This document shows positions 6,876 through 18,000 of a stretch of DNA of 21,406 nucleotides, in pieces. The notes beneath the pieces were generated by a model. It did no database searches. It saw only the letters and a program-made list of their open reading frames with translations, and had not been told where the DNA came from. The DNA is from Candidatus Margulisiibacteriota bacterium (GTDB lineage: Bacteria; Margulisbacteria; Termititenacia; Termititenacales; Termititenacaceae): NCBI GenBank assembly GCA_031267055.1, contig JAIRZV010000153.1:1-21406 (forward strand). Reading direction: 5' to 3'. The position numbers and the translations under genes were made by a program. How positions within the stretch are numbered: the stretch's first letter is position 1; each line of letters begins with the position of its first letter.

Positions 6876-8604
6876 CTTCTTCGAAATACCAAGACTCTAT
6901 TTGCTCTGCTTCGGGCTGGGTGATTTCCTCAGCGGGCACAGCCAACTCGATTTCTTCCGCAGGGAAATCGAAAGTTGGATATTCCTCAACATTGCCGCTA
7001 CGCGGTAACCCGACAATATCCGGCAGATCGGAGCGCAGTGTCTGCACAAAAGACATCCGCGACAAAATGCGCGCCACATCCAGACGTTTCATGTATTCAT
7101 CCGGCTGGTATAGCTCCCGGCCAATACCGACAGTCAAAGCATGTTGTTTGGTCTGGTTAATATCTTTGTAAGCCCAGTGTCTGGCCGGCACATCAGCGTA
7201 CAGACCGGCGCGCGACAGCACTCCACCGTCAATGCCGTAATAACGCGCTATGGCCGCCGCCGCCTCAGAACGCCGCACCGGAATCTCCGGCCGCGCCGAT
7301 CCGTCTGTGTAACCGCGTATGTAACCGAGCTCGGATGCCTTGAGCACTGTGTCGATCGTCTCCAGCGATGCATTTTCCGTAACATCTTTGAAATCCAAGA
7401 AAGCGCGATCCGGCTCCACGCCTTCTCTTTCGGCCAAACGCACAAGGACCAACATTAATTCTTTGCGAGTCAGCGGCCGTTCGGGCTGGAAAACCGCCCC
7501 CGGATAACCGATCATGAAGCCGAGATAACCTAAATCTTCCATAATATACTGCTCATCCGGCCTATAATCGTCAATATCCGTAAACATTTTGTAACGCAGA
7601 GGCTGCACCGGCACAACTACCGGTTCCGGTATGACCTCGATCTCAGGAGTGGCCGGCTTTTCCGGCGGCGCAAAGCGGTAAGAAATAGTAAAGAAATGCG
7701 TAATATTTTCGGCAATATCGTCGCCGGAATTGTAAGCATAATCAAAATAAATACCGTTCCAGTTGATGCCGGCGCCAGCTGTAAATTTCCACGGTCGAAC
7801 ATCATCCCCGTCCTGCACATCATTGTACTGCGCTAGTCCAGCGCGTAAAGCGATCATCTCATGCGGCCAATATTCCACGCCGGTCTTGAACAAAGAGTTT
7901 CTTTCTTCTAAACGCAAATCGGCGTAAAAATCCGTTTGACTGCGCAGCCAATCCCATTCCTGCCAAAAACCTGCCGGGCCGAACGCTCGGAAGCGGCCGC
8001 CCACGCCCAGCGCCAGCGGGAACTTTTCTTGCAAATCATCTGTCCATTGCAAGGCCGTGCCGACCACATTGTCCAGTGCCGCGCCGAAAGTCCAGTAGCG
8101 GCCGTATTCGTAATAACCAGCCAGATCGAGCGACAAACCCCAAGCCGATGTGTCCACTTCTGAAAAATATTTGCTGAAATATTTAGCACGCACGCCCAGA
8201 TTGAAATTTTCAAACTGAAAAGCGTAAGCGCCGTAAAGTGTCGTGTCATTATAGCCGATGCGTCCGCCGAGCAGATTGTTCTGGCTGTCGCGGACAAAGC
8301 CGCCGGTCTCCTGAATAGTCAAAAAACCCAGGCTGAAATTGTCCTGGCTGTACGAAGCGGAAAGATAATTGATCTCGCTGATCAGCTTGAACGCGGTCAG
8401 GGCAACGCGCGGCGTCACGCGTTTATTTAAAAAAGAATAGTTCTGAAAAACATAATTATTATTGTCCTCCGCCGCCAGATACGCGCCGCCGCGGCCGTAA
8501 GTGTCCGCACCGGTCAATAGCGGCTCCAGACCGTACGTGCCCTTCTGCTCAGCGATAGCCAGGCCGCACAGCAGACAAAAAATAATAAAATATTTTTTAA
8601 TCAA
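6751..8604 (-). CDS. PorV/PorQ-like outer-membrane barrel fused to three SLH domains
   Basis: A 617-residue protein. Residues 1-18 are a signal peptide (cleavage after AIA). Residues 20-311 form a PorV/PorQ-type beta-barrel: GADTYGRGGAYLAAEDNNN near the start, alternating aromatic strands, and FFTISYRF closing the barrel. A Pro/Glu linker spans 312-338. Three SLH domains follow (about 341-392, 404-456, 468-520; for example FTDIDDY, FLDFKDV, YADVPARHWAYKDINQ). The tail is acidic and ends WTIDYED. PorV is the T9SS outer-membrane shuttle for CTD cargo; SLH domains bind pyruvylated wall polymer from the periplasmic side. SLH is usually N-terminal in OmpM/SlpA-type porins, so the C-terminal placement is uncommon. 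The start is TTG at 8604, overlapping the upstream stop by 8 bp, with GCAGG about 10 nt upstream, so translation is probably coupled to the exoprotein gene. A near-identical 3' end recurs at 21282. Confidence 0.87.
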   Translation of the reverse strand: MIKKYFIIFCLLCGLAIAEQKGTYGLEPLLTGADTYGRGGAYLAAEDNNNYVFQNYSFLNKRVTPRVALTAFKLISEINYLSASYSQDNFSLGFLTIQETGGFVRDSQNNLLGGRIGYNDTTLYGAYAFQFENFNLGVRAKYFSKYFSEVDTSAWGLSLDLAGYYEYGRYWTFGAALDNVVGTALQWTDDLQEKFPLALGVGGRFRAFGPAGFWQEWDWLRSQTDFYADLRLEERNSLFKTGVEYWPHEMIALRAGLAQYNDVQDGDDVRPWKFTAGAGINWNGIYFDYAYNSGDDIAENITHFFTISYRFAPPEKPATPEIEVIPEPVVVPVQPLRYKMFTDIDDYRPDEQYIMEDLGYLGFMIGYPGAVFQPERPLTRKELMLVLVRLAEREGVEPDRAFLDFKDVTENASLETIDTVLKASELGYIRGYTDGSARPEIPVRRSEAAAAIARYYGIDGGVLSRAGLYADVPARHWAYKDINQTKQHALTVGIGRELYQPDEYMKRLDVARILSRMSFVQTLRSDLPDIVGLPRSGNVEEYPTFDFPAEEIELAVPAEEITQPEAEQIESWYFEEELRAEESPAVPKTTPVPPAAPLNNDATVVEDEDGWTIDYED

Positions 8605-11600
8605 GCAGCGTCAACCTGCCTCTCTCGAGAACTTTGCGCTTCTCGTCCGTCAGGAACAAAACGTAAATCCCGTTGCCGGCGTAATTACCTCGAGGCAGAC
8701 GGCCGTCCCACCGCACAGTATTGTCCTGTCCCGCATAGGCATAATTGTCAATATGCCAAATCCTTTCACCGCGTATATTGTATATATACACCCGTGTCCA
8801 TTGATCCTTTGCCACGCGATAGGCGATTATAGCTACCTCATCTCTCGTCTGCGGCGCGAATGGATTCGGATAACTCCATATACCCTCACCCGTCCCGCCG
8901 TTGCCAGAAGTCACATCGTCTTTGTTGCTAATCAGGCGCCCTGTGGAAGCGTCCCAGTTAGTAAAATCAGCCGTTCTGATCACGCCAATAATATAATAAG
9001 TCCCATTCGGCAGATCGGGCACAGTCCAATCGCCGTCTAATTGCCGCCGGTCGCTGGTAGCCGTAGTGGAAGCCGGTATATTTTCAGAGATCACTCCTAT
9101 AATCCCGCTCAGCGTGGGACTGCTGCTATAGTACAAAGAAACAACCGCGCCGTCGCCCGGCTGGTGCGCTTCATGCCACCAGATCGGCAGTTTGGTGATA
9201 GGCGGCGCATTATAATTAGTCCAAGGCTCGATTATCAGGATAGATGGTGGATTGCTCGTCACAGTTTGGCCGTCTCCGGTCGGCACAGACGGCGGATCAG
9301 GATCATCAGGATCGGACGGAATAACGCCTTTTTCATGTTTGACATAGATAGGATGCGGAGCTTTTTCCTCAAAAACCCCGCTGTTGCCACTGACCACCGC
9401 GTAAACATAATAATAACCGCTGTCCAGATCGCGCGTATCCCAGATCACGCCTCGCACGGGATCGCGCAATAATATGCCCTGCGCCAGTCCGCCGGTAATA
9501 ATGTCCCTGACATCGCCGGAAACTTCTCCGGTATGCACGCCGTCACTTGTCACACCCACATAATAAAAACGCACTTCCGCGTCATTGTCGCCAGCATACT
9601 CGGCTTCCCAGCTGAGTGTAAAATTGTCACTGGCCACATCGTCTATACCGTCCGGCTCGATAAAGTGGAAATGCATTCTTTGCGTATAAGTAATCTCGGC
9701 AGTCGTTTCTATAATATTGCCGGCGCCATCTCTGTAATAAACGTAAACACGCTTGACCGCGCCCTCATTTGGCGGAGCAGCCAGCCGCCAGCCGCCGTGA
9801 TAATTGTCCGTGGGAGCGTAATTTTCCCAAGAGGTAATACCGGACGGGTCATTGATGTGGGTATTGCTGACATACATCTTGTCAATGCCACTGCCACCCA
9901 ACTCATCCTCCGCATAAATTTTGAGACGCACATTTAACGTATTGGTATAGTGAGCGCCATTGTTAATTATCACTAAACCGCTGGGCGGGGAAATGTCAGC
10001 GCCCATAACACTCGCGGCATAATTACCCTGCGCATCGAACACCTGCACGCCTATAGTGTCCTGGCCGCTCACACCAAACAGGTTTCTAGAAACAGCGAAA
10101 TTGAGAGTAACATTGACACTGGGCTGGACAGTGGCCAAAGGCGGGCTGCTACCAAGGACGAAATTGAGCGTGCTGCCCTTATATGACACGTTTAAACTGG
10201 TGACATTATGCTTATCAACAGCGTTCAAGGTTATAAAAATAGAGTCCGCATCCTCACCGGTATTTAAAGTGGTGATACGCGGCGGAGTGCGGTCAGGAAT
10301 ATGGATCAGGGCTGTATAGCCGCTCCAGGTCGATTCGTTGTCGTGCTCGTCACGCGCCCGCGCCCGCAGTACCAAGTACTGATCATCGGCGGACAGAGCG
10401 GCTCGCTGACCGGCAGAAACGACATCATTGAGCGTCACGGTCAGCGCGTCGGCATTGGCCAGCCAGTTGCCGGAAGCTATGCTTGACATCACTCCGGAGC
10501 TGGGAACTCTGAACACTTCGTAAAACATGTGGGTCGAGCGCGCCGGAGCCGCGGTCAGCGAAAGAGTGACGATCTGATTGCCGGTGGTATTGACATTGGA
10601 AGTGATCCAGGTAATATTCGGCGTCAACGGCTTCCAGGGCGATATTTTATCGGGAGCGTGATTGAACCAGACTTTTTTATTCTGATAATCGTACCAGAGC
10701 ATATACGGCTGGTCATCTATGATACCGGGCAGCATATGCGCGTAAACAGAAGCGCTGCCCGCACCCTCACCACCGGCCGTGGTGATCGATTTGGTCGGCG
10801 TCGACCACTCGGTAGGCGATTTCAAGTGGATCTGGCCTATTTTATAATTTTGGCCGTCGTGAAAAACATATTGTATGACTGGAATGTTGGCGGTGGTCAG
10901 GCCGAGGCGCGTGGTCAGGATCTCCGGCGCGGAAACATTGGTGGTAATCTCTGTAAAAGCGGTCGAGGCAAAAGTATTATCGTGATAGACACGATAACCT
11001 AAACTATAAGCGCCATTTTGCACGGCTTTTTTAGAGTAAGACACTAATAATTGATTGCCACTAACCAGAACGCTTGGTCGGTAGGCAATATATCCATCCA
11101 CAATATTTAAAGTGACATTGCTCCAACCAGAGGCTGTATGTCTCAAAACCACCATATTGCCTGTCGGGTTATCCTTATTAACTTCACTGATTCCGAAATC
11201 ATACTTTGCGTAAGTCAGGAAAAAATCCGTCGACGTATTTCCAGCGCTAAAAATCGGAGCGCCGGCATTTATTGTCGGATATTCACCTAGCGCCGGATAT
11301 CCAAAATGATATTCTTCCTGCTTATTAAGACTGTAGTCCAGTTTATATACCCTAACTGAAGTAAAAAGCTTAGTATCTCTATCAGTAACAGCTACATAAA
11401 CACTTGTGCTATCCACATAAATATCCGTGATAAAAAATGAATGGCCAAATTCAGCTTCTACTATGTTTGTAGAAATCATTTGATCGGCGCGGCCATTTGG
11501 CAATTTAATCAAACGCAGTTTTCGGATATTGTTCTGGCCGCCGGTAGCTGTTTCATCGATCCCGCTCTTGTAATAACAGATGTATATATCATTGTTATAA

Positions 11601-11962
11601 TAAAACAAGGACGGGTCAGATAAAGTGTAAGCACCCAGAGGACTATTAATATTAATATTATCCAATTCTTGCAGAGAACTCCAATTGCCGCCACTGACAT
11701 TGGATGTAACGTAATATAGTTTATATTCCTTAAGGTCTCTTATTCTATGGGTAAAAACCGCATGAAACCCGTTATTGGAAGTAACCAGCTTATGCCCGCC
11801 GTCACTGGCAAATATAGTGGCTGAATTGAAATTTCCGGCTGCTGAATTATTCAAGTAGAAATTATCAATATCACTATTGCTGACAGGAATATCCGCCTGT
11901 AAAAAGCAAACAACAAAAAGACTTGCGTATACGAGGTAACGCGCTATTTTTTGCCTATTCAT
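8597..11962 (-). CDS. Large secreted surface protein with Ig-like repeats and T9SS-type C-terminal sorting domain
   Basis: An 1121-residue protein from the ATG at 11962. Residues 1-23 are a signal peptide (MNRQKIARYLVYASLFVVCF, cleavage after LQA). The N-terminal about 420 residues are strand-rich with repeated SLFYYNNDIYICYY and PYMLWYDYQNKKVWFNH type segments, suggesting a beta-propeller or sialidase-like fold; no catalytic residues are claimed. Ig/FN3-like modules follow (DRTPPRITTL, DISPPSGLVIINNG), then an Asp/Pro linker, then a C-terminal FlgD-like/type A sorting domain beginning YPNPFAP and ending GIYVLFLTDEKRKVLERGRL. Such CTDs are recognised by PorV-dependent type IX systems, and the next gene is PorV-like. 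An earlier ATG (11995) is possible, but 11962 is preferred because GGTG lies 6 nt upstream and it places the signal peptide at the N-terminus. It ends inside the PorV-SLH start (8-bp overlap). Confidence 0.85.
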   Translation of the reverse strand: MNRQKIARYLVYASLFVVCFLQADIPVSNSDIDNFYLNNSAAGNFNSATIFASDGGHKLVTSNNGFHAVFTHRIRDLKEYKLYYVTSNVSGGNWSSLQELDNININSPLGAYTLSDPSLFYYNNDIYICYYKSGIDETATGGQNNIRKLRLIKLPNGRADQMISTNIVEAEFGHSFFITDIYVDSTSVYVAVTDRDTKLFTSVRVYKLDYSLNKQEEYHFGYPALGEYPTINAGAPIFSAGNTSTDFFLTYAKYDFGISEVNKDNPTGNMVVLRHTASGWSNVTLNIVDGYIAYRPSVLVSGNQLLVSYSKKAVQNGAYSLGYRVYHDNTFASTAFTEITTNVSAPEILTTRLGLTTANIPVIQYVFHDGQNYKIGQIHLKSPTEWSTPTKSITTAGGEGAGSASVYAHMLPGIIDDQPYMLWYDYQNKKVWFNHAPDKISPWKPLTPNITWITSNVNTTGNQIVTLSLTAAPARSTHMFYEVFRVPSSGVMSSIASGNWLANADALTVTLNDVVSAGQRAALSADDQYLVLRARARDEHDNESTWSGYTALIHIPDRTPPRITTLNTGEDADSIFITLNAVDKHNVTSLNVSYKGSTLNFVLGSSPPLATVQPSVNVTLNFAVSRNLFGVSGQDTIGVQVFDAQGNYAASVMGADISPPSGLVIINNGAHYTNTLNVRLKIYAEDELGGSGIDKMYVSNTHINDPSGITSWENYAPTDNYHGGWRLAAPPNEGAVKRVYVYYRDGAGNIIETTAEITYTQRMHFHFIEPDGIDDVASDNFTLSWEAEYAGDNDAEVRFYYVGVTSDGVHTGEVSGDVRDIITGGLAQGILLRDPVRGVIWDTRDLDSGYYYVYAVVSGNSGVFEEKAPHPIYVKHEKGVIPSDPDDPDPPSVPTGDGQTVTSNPPSILIIEPWTNYNAPPITKLPIWWHEAHQPGDGAVVSLYYSSSPTLSGIIGVISENIPASTTATSDRRQLDGDWTVPDLPNGTYYIIGVIRTADFTNWDASTGRLISNKDDVTSGNGGTGEGIWSYPNPFAPQTRDEVAIIAYRVAKDQWTRVYIYNIRGERIWHIDNYAYAGQDNTVRWDGRLPRGNYAGNGIYVLFLTDEKRKVLERGRLTLLD

Positions 11963-12088
11963 AATTATCACCATAATAATATAATACCGTAGCATTTACA
12001 AGCGAATCTTTAGATAAAATCACCTTACATACCGGTAAAAAACGGAATGTCTCTTATCCAAAAGAGTCAACGCGGGCGAGCATTTCAT
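11963..12088. other. Short intergenic gap between giant gene and exoprotein gene
   Basis: A 126-bp AT-rich gap. On the minus strand a weak 5-bp hairpin (CTCTT/AAGAG) is followed 9 nt later by a run of six T, too far for a convincing terminator. No promoter stands out. The giant gene and the exoprotein gene may therefore be co-transcribed, but the sequence does not settle this. Confidence 0.4.
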
Positions 12089-15000
12089 TTAGAAACGCAT
12101 TCTCCAGAAGATACCTGCGTCGACACCGCCACCTAAGCGGAAACTTTGGTTAGAACTGTTATTGTGTTGTCCATACCCATGCAGTCCGACCTGTAAAGTC
12201 CAGTTCTCAAGAAACCGCCAGCTTATACCCGCCCTCAATGTACCGCGTGTCATCCAGTCCTTACTGCCAAGATTATCAAAGTGCTGCTCATACGCTGGAG
12301 TAAACGTAAGGTTTTCGGTAAGTCTAAAACTAAACGGCAATTCTAGCTGCATGCCCTGAGAAACACCTCTATCAGCAAAGTTCAACGCATAGGTGAACTT
12401 AGGGTTAAAACTCAAGAAACCATTAGGTTTCCAACCTCCAGAGAGAGTAAATGCTATGTCTTGCGGCTTATAAAAACCTTCAAAATCATGGCCGGTATGA
12501 GGGTCATTGGTAAGTTGTCTATCCACCTGCATCTCTACACCAAGATAATTATCTTCGGAAAATTGATAAAGCATACTAAAGGCCAGCTTATAAGCCAGAT
12601 CCCATTGTTGCTCATTAACATCGTCAAACTTGCCGGGTTTTTGCTTGCGCAACAATGCCAACATTTCTTCCGCATTATCCTCGTTAACAACACGATAGGT
12701 TTCTTTGAGGCTGATCCAACCGGCCAGCAGTTCTGCAGCCGCCTCAAGAATCCAGCCACGTCTTATCGTAACGAGGCCTCCATTTTTATCCCTTACTTTA
12801 ACAGATTCTGTCATGTCCAACTTGAACTCAGGGACTATTCCGAACCAGAGGGACGTCTTATCGCTTCCTTTCTCGACATCTACAGGTTGCTTAGTTTCTT
12901 CAACAACCGGTTCGTACCACCGATATTCCTGCAATTCTACTGTCTGCTCCGGAGCCTGATACTCCTCTGTAAAACTAATTGGCAGTTCCGGCACATTATA
13001 AACAATATCGGTAGTAATTCCGTTTTCATCAAAACCCGGGACGCTGACAGAGCTAGACACAACCTCCAGCCCAAAATTAGACACCGCAGCAACAGCGCTC
13101 TGCAAAGCAGACGTGAGGTCCGGAGCAGGCACACTATAAGTAGCGCCGGCGGCGGTTCCGCTCAGACTGCTAGAATCAATACCTTTAACTTTGGGGCTGT
13201 TTATCGAGACCTTTCTTTCTACTTTATAGTTAGCCACTTTGTAACCGGTTATACGATAAGGCTTTTTAGATGTCGGGGGTGGAGGTGTTGTCGGGGATTC
13301 CAGGGTTCCCTCGACTCCCACTACAGCTTCAATACCGTTAAATCCGGTTCTTATTTTAAATGGCTGATTAATAAAATCTGCATTATAAATGGTTTCGCCG
13401 GCAGTAGACACCAGAGTATATTCCAGCGTATAGTCTCCTTCACCTAAATTTAGGCCTATTTGAATATTCACAATACTATTATTTGAATCGCGAGTAACAA
13501 TAGCAAGCTGCAGAGTTTCCAACTCGCTCATAGTATATGTTGCTCCTGCTTTTGTTTTCAAAACGCAGTCTACTCGGCAGTTAGCAGGCACAACACTAGA
13601 CGGGAATATCGCAGACATTGAGCCTCCGCCACTACATGTAATTATCTTCGTTATCTCCGTAGTGTCGTCAAAGTAATTTGTGGATATGGTGTTTATATTA
13701 GAATCTTGTTTCCAGTCATCTTTCATGCTCGTGAAAGTATCACTACTATCGGAAGCAGTGGTTTTAACCTTGGCCGCTTCGGTATCTATCCGCCCTAGCA
13801 ACAGGTTTTTTGTTGCGGCCAAATTAGCGGCGGTGGCAGGCTGTCCGGTCGGAACAGACTCGCTAAGTGTACCATTTGTATCACTGCTCAAATTATAAAT
13901 CATTGCCGTAACTCTGCCTGCATCTATGGTGCCGGACGCTTGATAAGCGGAGTCGCCGCTGGCAGGAAACAGATCCACATCAACAGAGCCCGTAGATTTG
14001 TTGTTATTATAATGATCATCAACCAGAGCATCCAAATCAACACTGCCAGCGCCGCTAGTCGGGATCTGCGGATTTTGACTATCGCAAAAACTTTTGAGCA
14101 CGGCTTTGAGCGAGCTCTTAAGAGCGGCTTCCGCATCAGCGAACGAGCCATACTCCGAACCGGTAAGGTCTGTAGAGTCCGGATCAAAGTCCACAGACCA
14201 ATTAGACATTATTAAAGTCTTTTGCGCGGCGGTCAGTATAGTATCGAAATAATATTCGGCCAGATCCTGCGCGGCGGCGGCTGGAGAAGTATAGCCAGCC
14301 ACGTTTGTAATACCATTGTTCGTGCAGTAGGTTGTAATAACTGATTTTAAGGCAGTGATAATATTATTTCGCGCTGCGGCCACATCACTACCCAGCGCGG
14401 TTGTTGTGCCGCTTCCCACAGCCACAGTCAGCGTATGGGTTTCCGTAATTGTTGTGGCAAGTTGCGGATCATTATAAATATTTTCGGCAAGGCTTTCGGC
14501 CTGTGTGGTCGGCGTGCCATCACTATTTTTGTATCCGGTAATATTATTTGTCGCAGCAAAATCCGCAACTGCCTGCGCGATCCGGCTTTTCAAAGCGGCT
14601 ATGGCTCGCGTTTTCGCATTATTTGTGGCTGTATCTCCGGCCAGGCTTGTCTCTGTGGCTGACAGAGATTGAGTGCCCGGTTTGAATAACACCGCCGCGC
14701 CGCTTTGCTCCAGCTTTCCTTGAGTTTCCATTTCAGTATAATAAGCATCAGCATATTTTTGCGCGCCGGCATCCAACGTAAGCATTTCCTGTGTATCAGG
14801 ATCATACAATTGCGTAATAGTATTCTTATTACAAAAGGCTATAATAGCGGCTTTGATCAAAGCGACCACCGCGGCTTTGTCAACGCCGGTGAATTTGTTG
14901 CCGGCAGAGCTTTCTTTTATATTGCCTAGTTTGGCTCCGGACTCGCTTTCTTCCAGATATTCCTGCGCTTTGGCTTTTTCCTCAGTGGTTAATTCCGAGC

Positions 15001-18000
15001 CGACCGGCCGGCCTAATTTAGCGTTAATATGGTCTTCAATCGATTCCTTGGCTTCGGATTCAGATAATCCCGTACCGAGATATACGGGCGGATCATCAGG
15101 CTCACCGAACGTTAAGTCATTAAGGATAATTTTATAAAACAAATTATTGGTCTCATAAAATTCCGCATCCTCTTTAGATATAGTCACCCAGTTCGTCTCC
15201 GCAGGCGGGTTACTGCCTTTTTTAGGAAATCCCGCCAGCACAGCGGCAACATCCGCTTCGCTCGCGCCAGCCTTACGTATGGCGGCAATTATCTGATGCG
15301 GAGCGCCCGGATAAGATTGTTTATTTTCCGAACGCAACTGGTTTTTATATTTTTGTTTATCATCATCGGAAAGCCCCTCGATATTGTCCAGTATTTTGTC
15401 TATCTCCTCTTCTTTAAGAATTGGAGTTTCTCCAGCTCTAACCACTTGGCCGTCTTCTATTTTTAGTCTTCTGACAATGAACACCCACTCATGGATCAGA
15501 TACTCTTTATGAACATGGTCAAATCCAGTCTTGACTCCTACCCTAAAATAAGAACGATCATCAAATTGCCATGACAGAAATGGTGGATAACCAACCATAT
15601 CGGCATGAACATTATACCCTCCAGTAAAGTCAGTGTTCTCAGCCACATCGTTCTGGGATAAAAAATTTTCATATCGTAAACCTAAAATATCATATTTATT
15701 TGCAAAGGAAGCACTGACACCGCTTTTCTCATCATTAAACACGCCATTTAGTTGAACCACTGTATTATCGAAAAACGACTGACCCACTTTTTTTGGCAGG
15801 AGACGCTCAGCCGTATGCTGAATCAAAGTTAAAGTATTTGTTATCTCTTCGTCTGTATAACCCTGTTCTTGCATATTGCGGCTTGTGTCTTCTTTTACCT
15901 TGTCTACCGTAGCCCAAAATTCCGCTAATTTTGGGCTGGCTGTATCCTTAATCTGCTTACTGCTATTGGGATTCAGCGTATGACCAAAATTTAACATTTT
16001 GCTTAAACCATGATCCTCATGATCAACTGGATCATTAGAAGAATATTTATAGTTGTCTAGATTGTATTTATCAGCATTTGCGGATAACTTCCATGCAATA
16101 TGCCTATCCTGCAGCCCGCCATTAGGGAAAACTTGATCGTCCTTTTTTTCTGTCTCTTCTTCTTTGTCTTCAGTTTCCGGCAGCTCCGGCATTTTACCGC
16201 CAAAATAAAGCGGATACGGGGTAAGCTCTCGCTCATTGCGATATTCCGTGAAATCCGTGCTTTTCTCGTCCCTCTCTGTCTGCCATTCCGCAACTTTTTC
16301 CGCAAAGATTTCCGTCATAATATCCGCGGCGGCTTGATGTTTTTTCTGAACATCAGCCTCGATAATCTTCGGATCATTGGTGATAGTATCTGGATTTTCA
16401 GTCAGCCACTTAGCAAGGCGCCGATCATGTTCAGCGACGATCGCTGTATTACGCGCCACGCGCTTCTCCTCCAAAACCTCATCCAGCAGCGGAAAAATCG
16501 CTATTTGCAGAGGACGATTAACGCCATCTTCAGCCGCGCGTCCGGTCTGCACTTCCCGCAAAAGCTCGGCTGGTTCTGTCCTCGCAGGACGCAAATCCTC
16601 GTCTGTCAGATGACCAAAAACACCTTTATCTGACGGGACGCCTTCGACCGGAGTCGCATAGGACGGCAGCTCGTTTTCTGCGCCACGCAGGAGATCATAA
16701 GCTTTTTGATACTGGCGTCTGATCTCATCGTAATATTCCTGATCCGTGCGCAGCCGCTCCGGATCCACGGAACTCAGCTCGGATAGAGCTTTTTGCAACG
16801 GCTCAAAATTATTATGCATGGCGGTAATGCGGGGATCGGTGCCATCCGGCGGCACAATCGAATGATAAGCACGATCTATTTCACCCCAGTCTTGCGACCG
16901 AGTTTTCAGATCAATCCCCTCAGACGCGCCGTACAGTTTACGCTCAGCTTCCGGATCAGTGGCTTTCATTAAATCCAGATATTTCACGACGTCTAATTCT
17001 TCGGAGTCGGCGTTTAATTGTTTGCCAAACTCTACAACCATGCCGCCCAAAACTCTGGCCAGTTCAGCATTGTAGGCGATCAAACCGCCCAACGCCTTGT
17101 TATTCTGCTGCGCCGTGTCCGTATCGCTGCCCAGCAAGGCCTCCAGTGCGGCCGTTGCCAGATCAAGCATCTCGTCTTGATTGCCGGGGTAACATTCGAT
17201 CTTCGCTGGCATTACATTTGTATTTTCAAAAACCAACCTGGCTTTTTCCGCCAAAATTATCCCCAGCGCGTTAGCGGTCTCAACATCCGGCTGCGGATAG
17301 GCTTCCTGCAGTTTTTTATTGTCCGCGACCACGGTCTGCAAAGCGCCGCGCAAGCCTGATCCGTTTAGTCTTTCCGTTACCCAAGACTCAATCGTTTGAT
17401 ATTCGGGACTTCTGCCGTTCAGCACATAATAGTCTTTGATGTCATTGGCAACTTCTTGTACCAGACCGTCGCGCAACAGAGCTTTGGCAGTCTCGACATT
17501 TTCCTGCACGGCAAAAACATGGGCCACACTGTCGGCTCCCGCGGATACAACGACGTCAGTCACAGCTTGAGTGACGTTTAATTCTTTGGCCAAATTTTCC
17601 ACCAAAGCGCGGTCTGCCGGAGTAAGCCAGTTCTCTGGCGTGTCAGCCGCCGACAGTTGCGCCAGAAGCAGACTCAGCCAGAATTTTTTGGTTTCTTCGG
17701 TAATTTGCGGCTGATAAGTCTCATCATTTCTCGCGGCCGCATCTTGGGCAACGCGTTCAGCTTTGAGTTTCTGCGCCAGTCCGTGTAAAACACTTAATTC
17801 TTCTGCCGTAGCGACACTGAATGCGTCGCGCAAATAATTCTGCGCATCAGCCGCGGCGCCATAGCCGCAGAGGAGCTGGCGGACACGGGCGATCTCATCG
17901 TCCAGCGCAGTATCCGCATTTATCATTCCAGTCGTACGGGCGGTGGATATATCAAATCTTGCAATAATATCAATATCTCTGTCGCCATCTTCATCACGTT

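Noticed and set aside
8501..9040. Plus-strand open frame of 179 codons overlapping the PorV-SLH start and exoprotein end
   Set aside because: It runs antisense across two well-supported genes; the peptide has no coherent composition.
11973..12001. Possible promoter TTGTAA-17-TATTAT before the exoprotein gene
   Set aside because: The implied start site would fall after the GGTG ribosome site, and the stretch is a simple TAT repeat where such matches are expected by chance.
12035..12070. Hairpin CTCTT/AAGAG after the giant gene as a terminator
   Set aside because: The stem is only 5 bp and the T-run starts 9 nt beyond it, too weak to call.
12461..13447. Plus-strand open frame of 328 codons opposite the giant gene
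   Set aside because: It is antisense to a continuous 2765-codon frame with coherent protein features; its translation lacks recognisable domains and it has no evident ribosome site.
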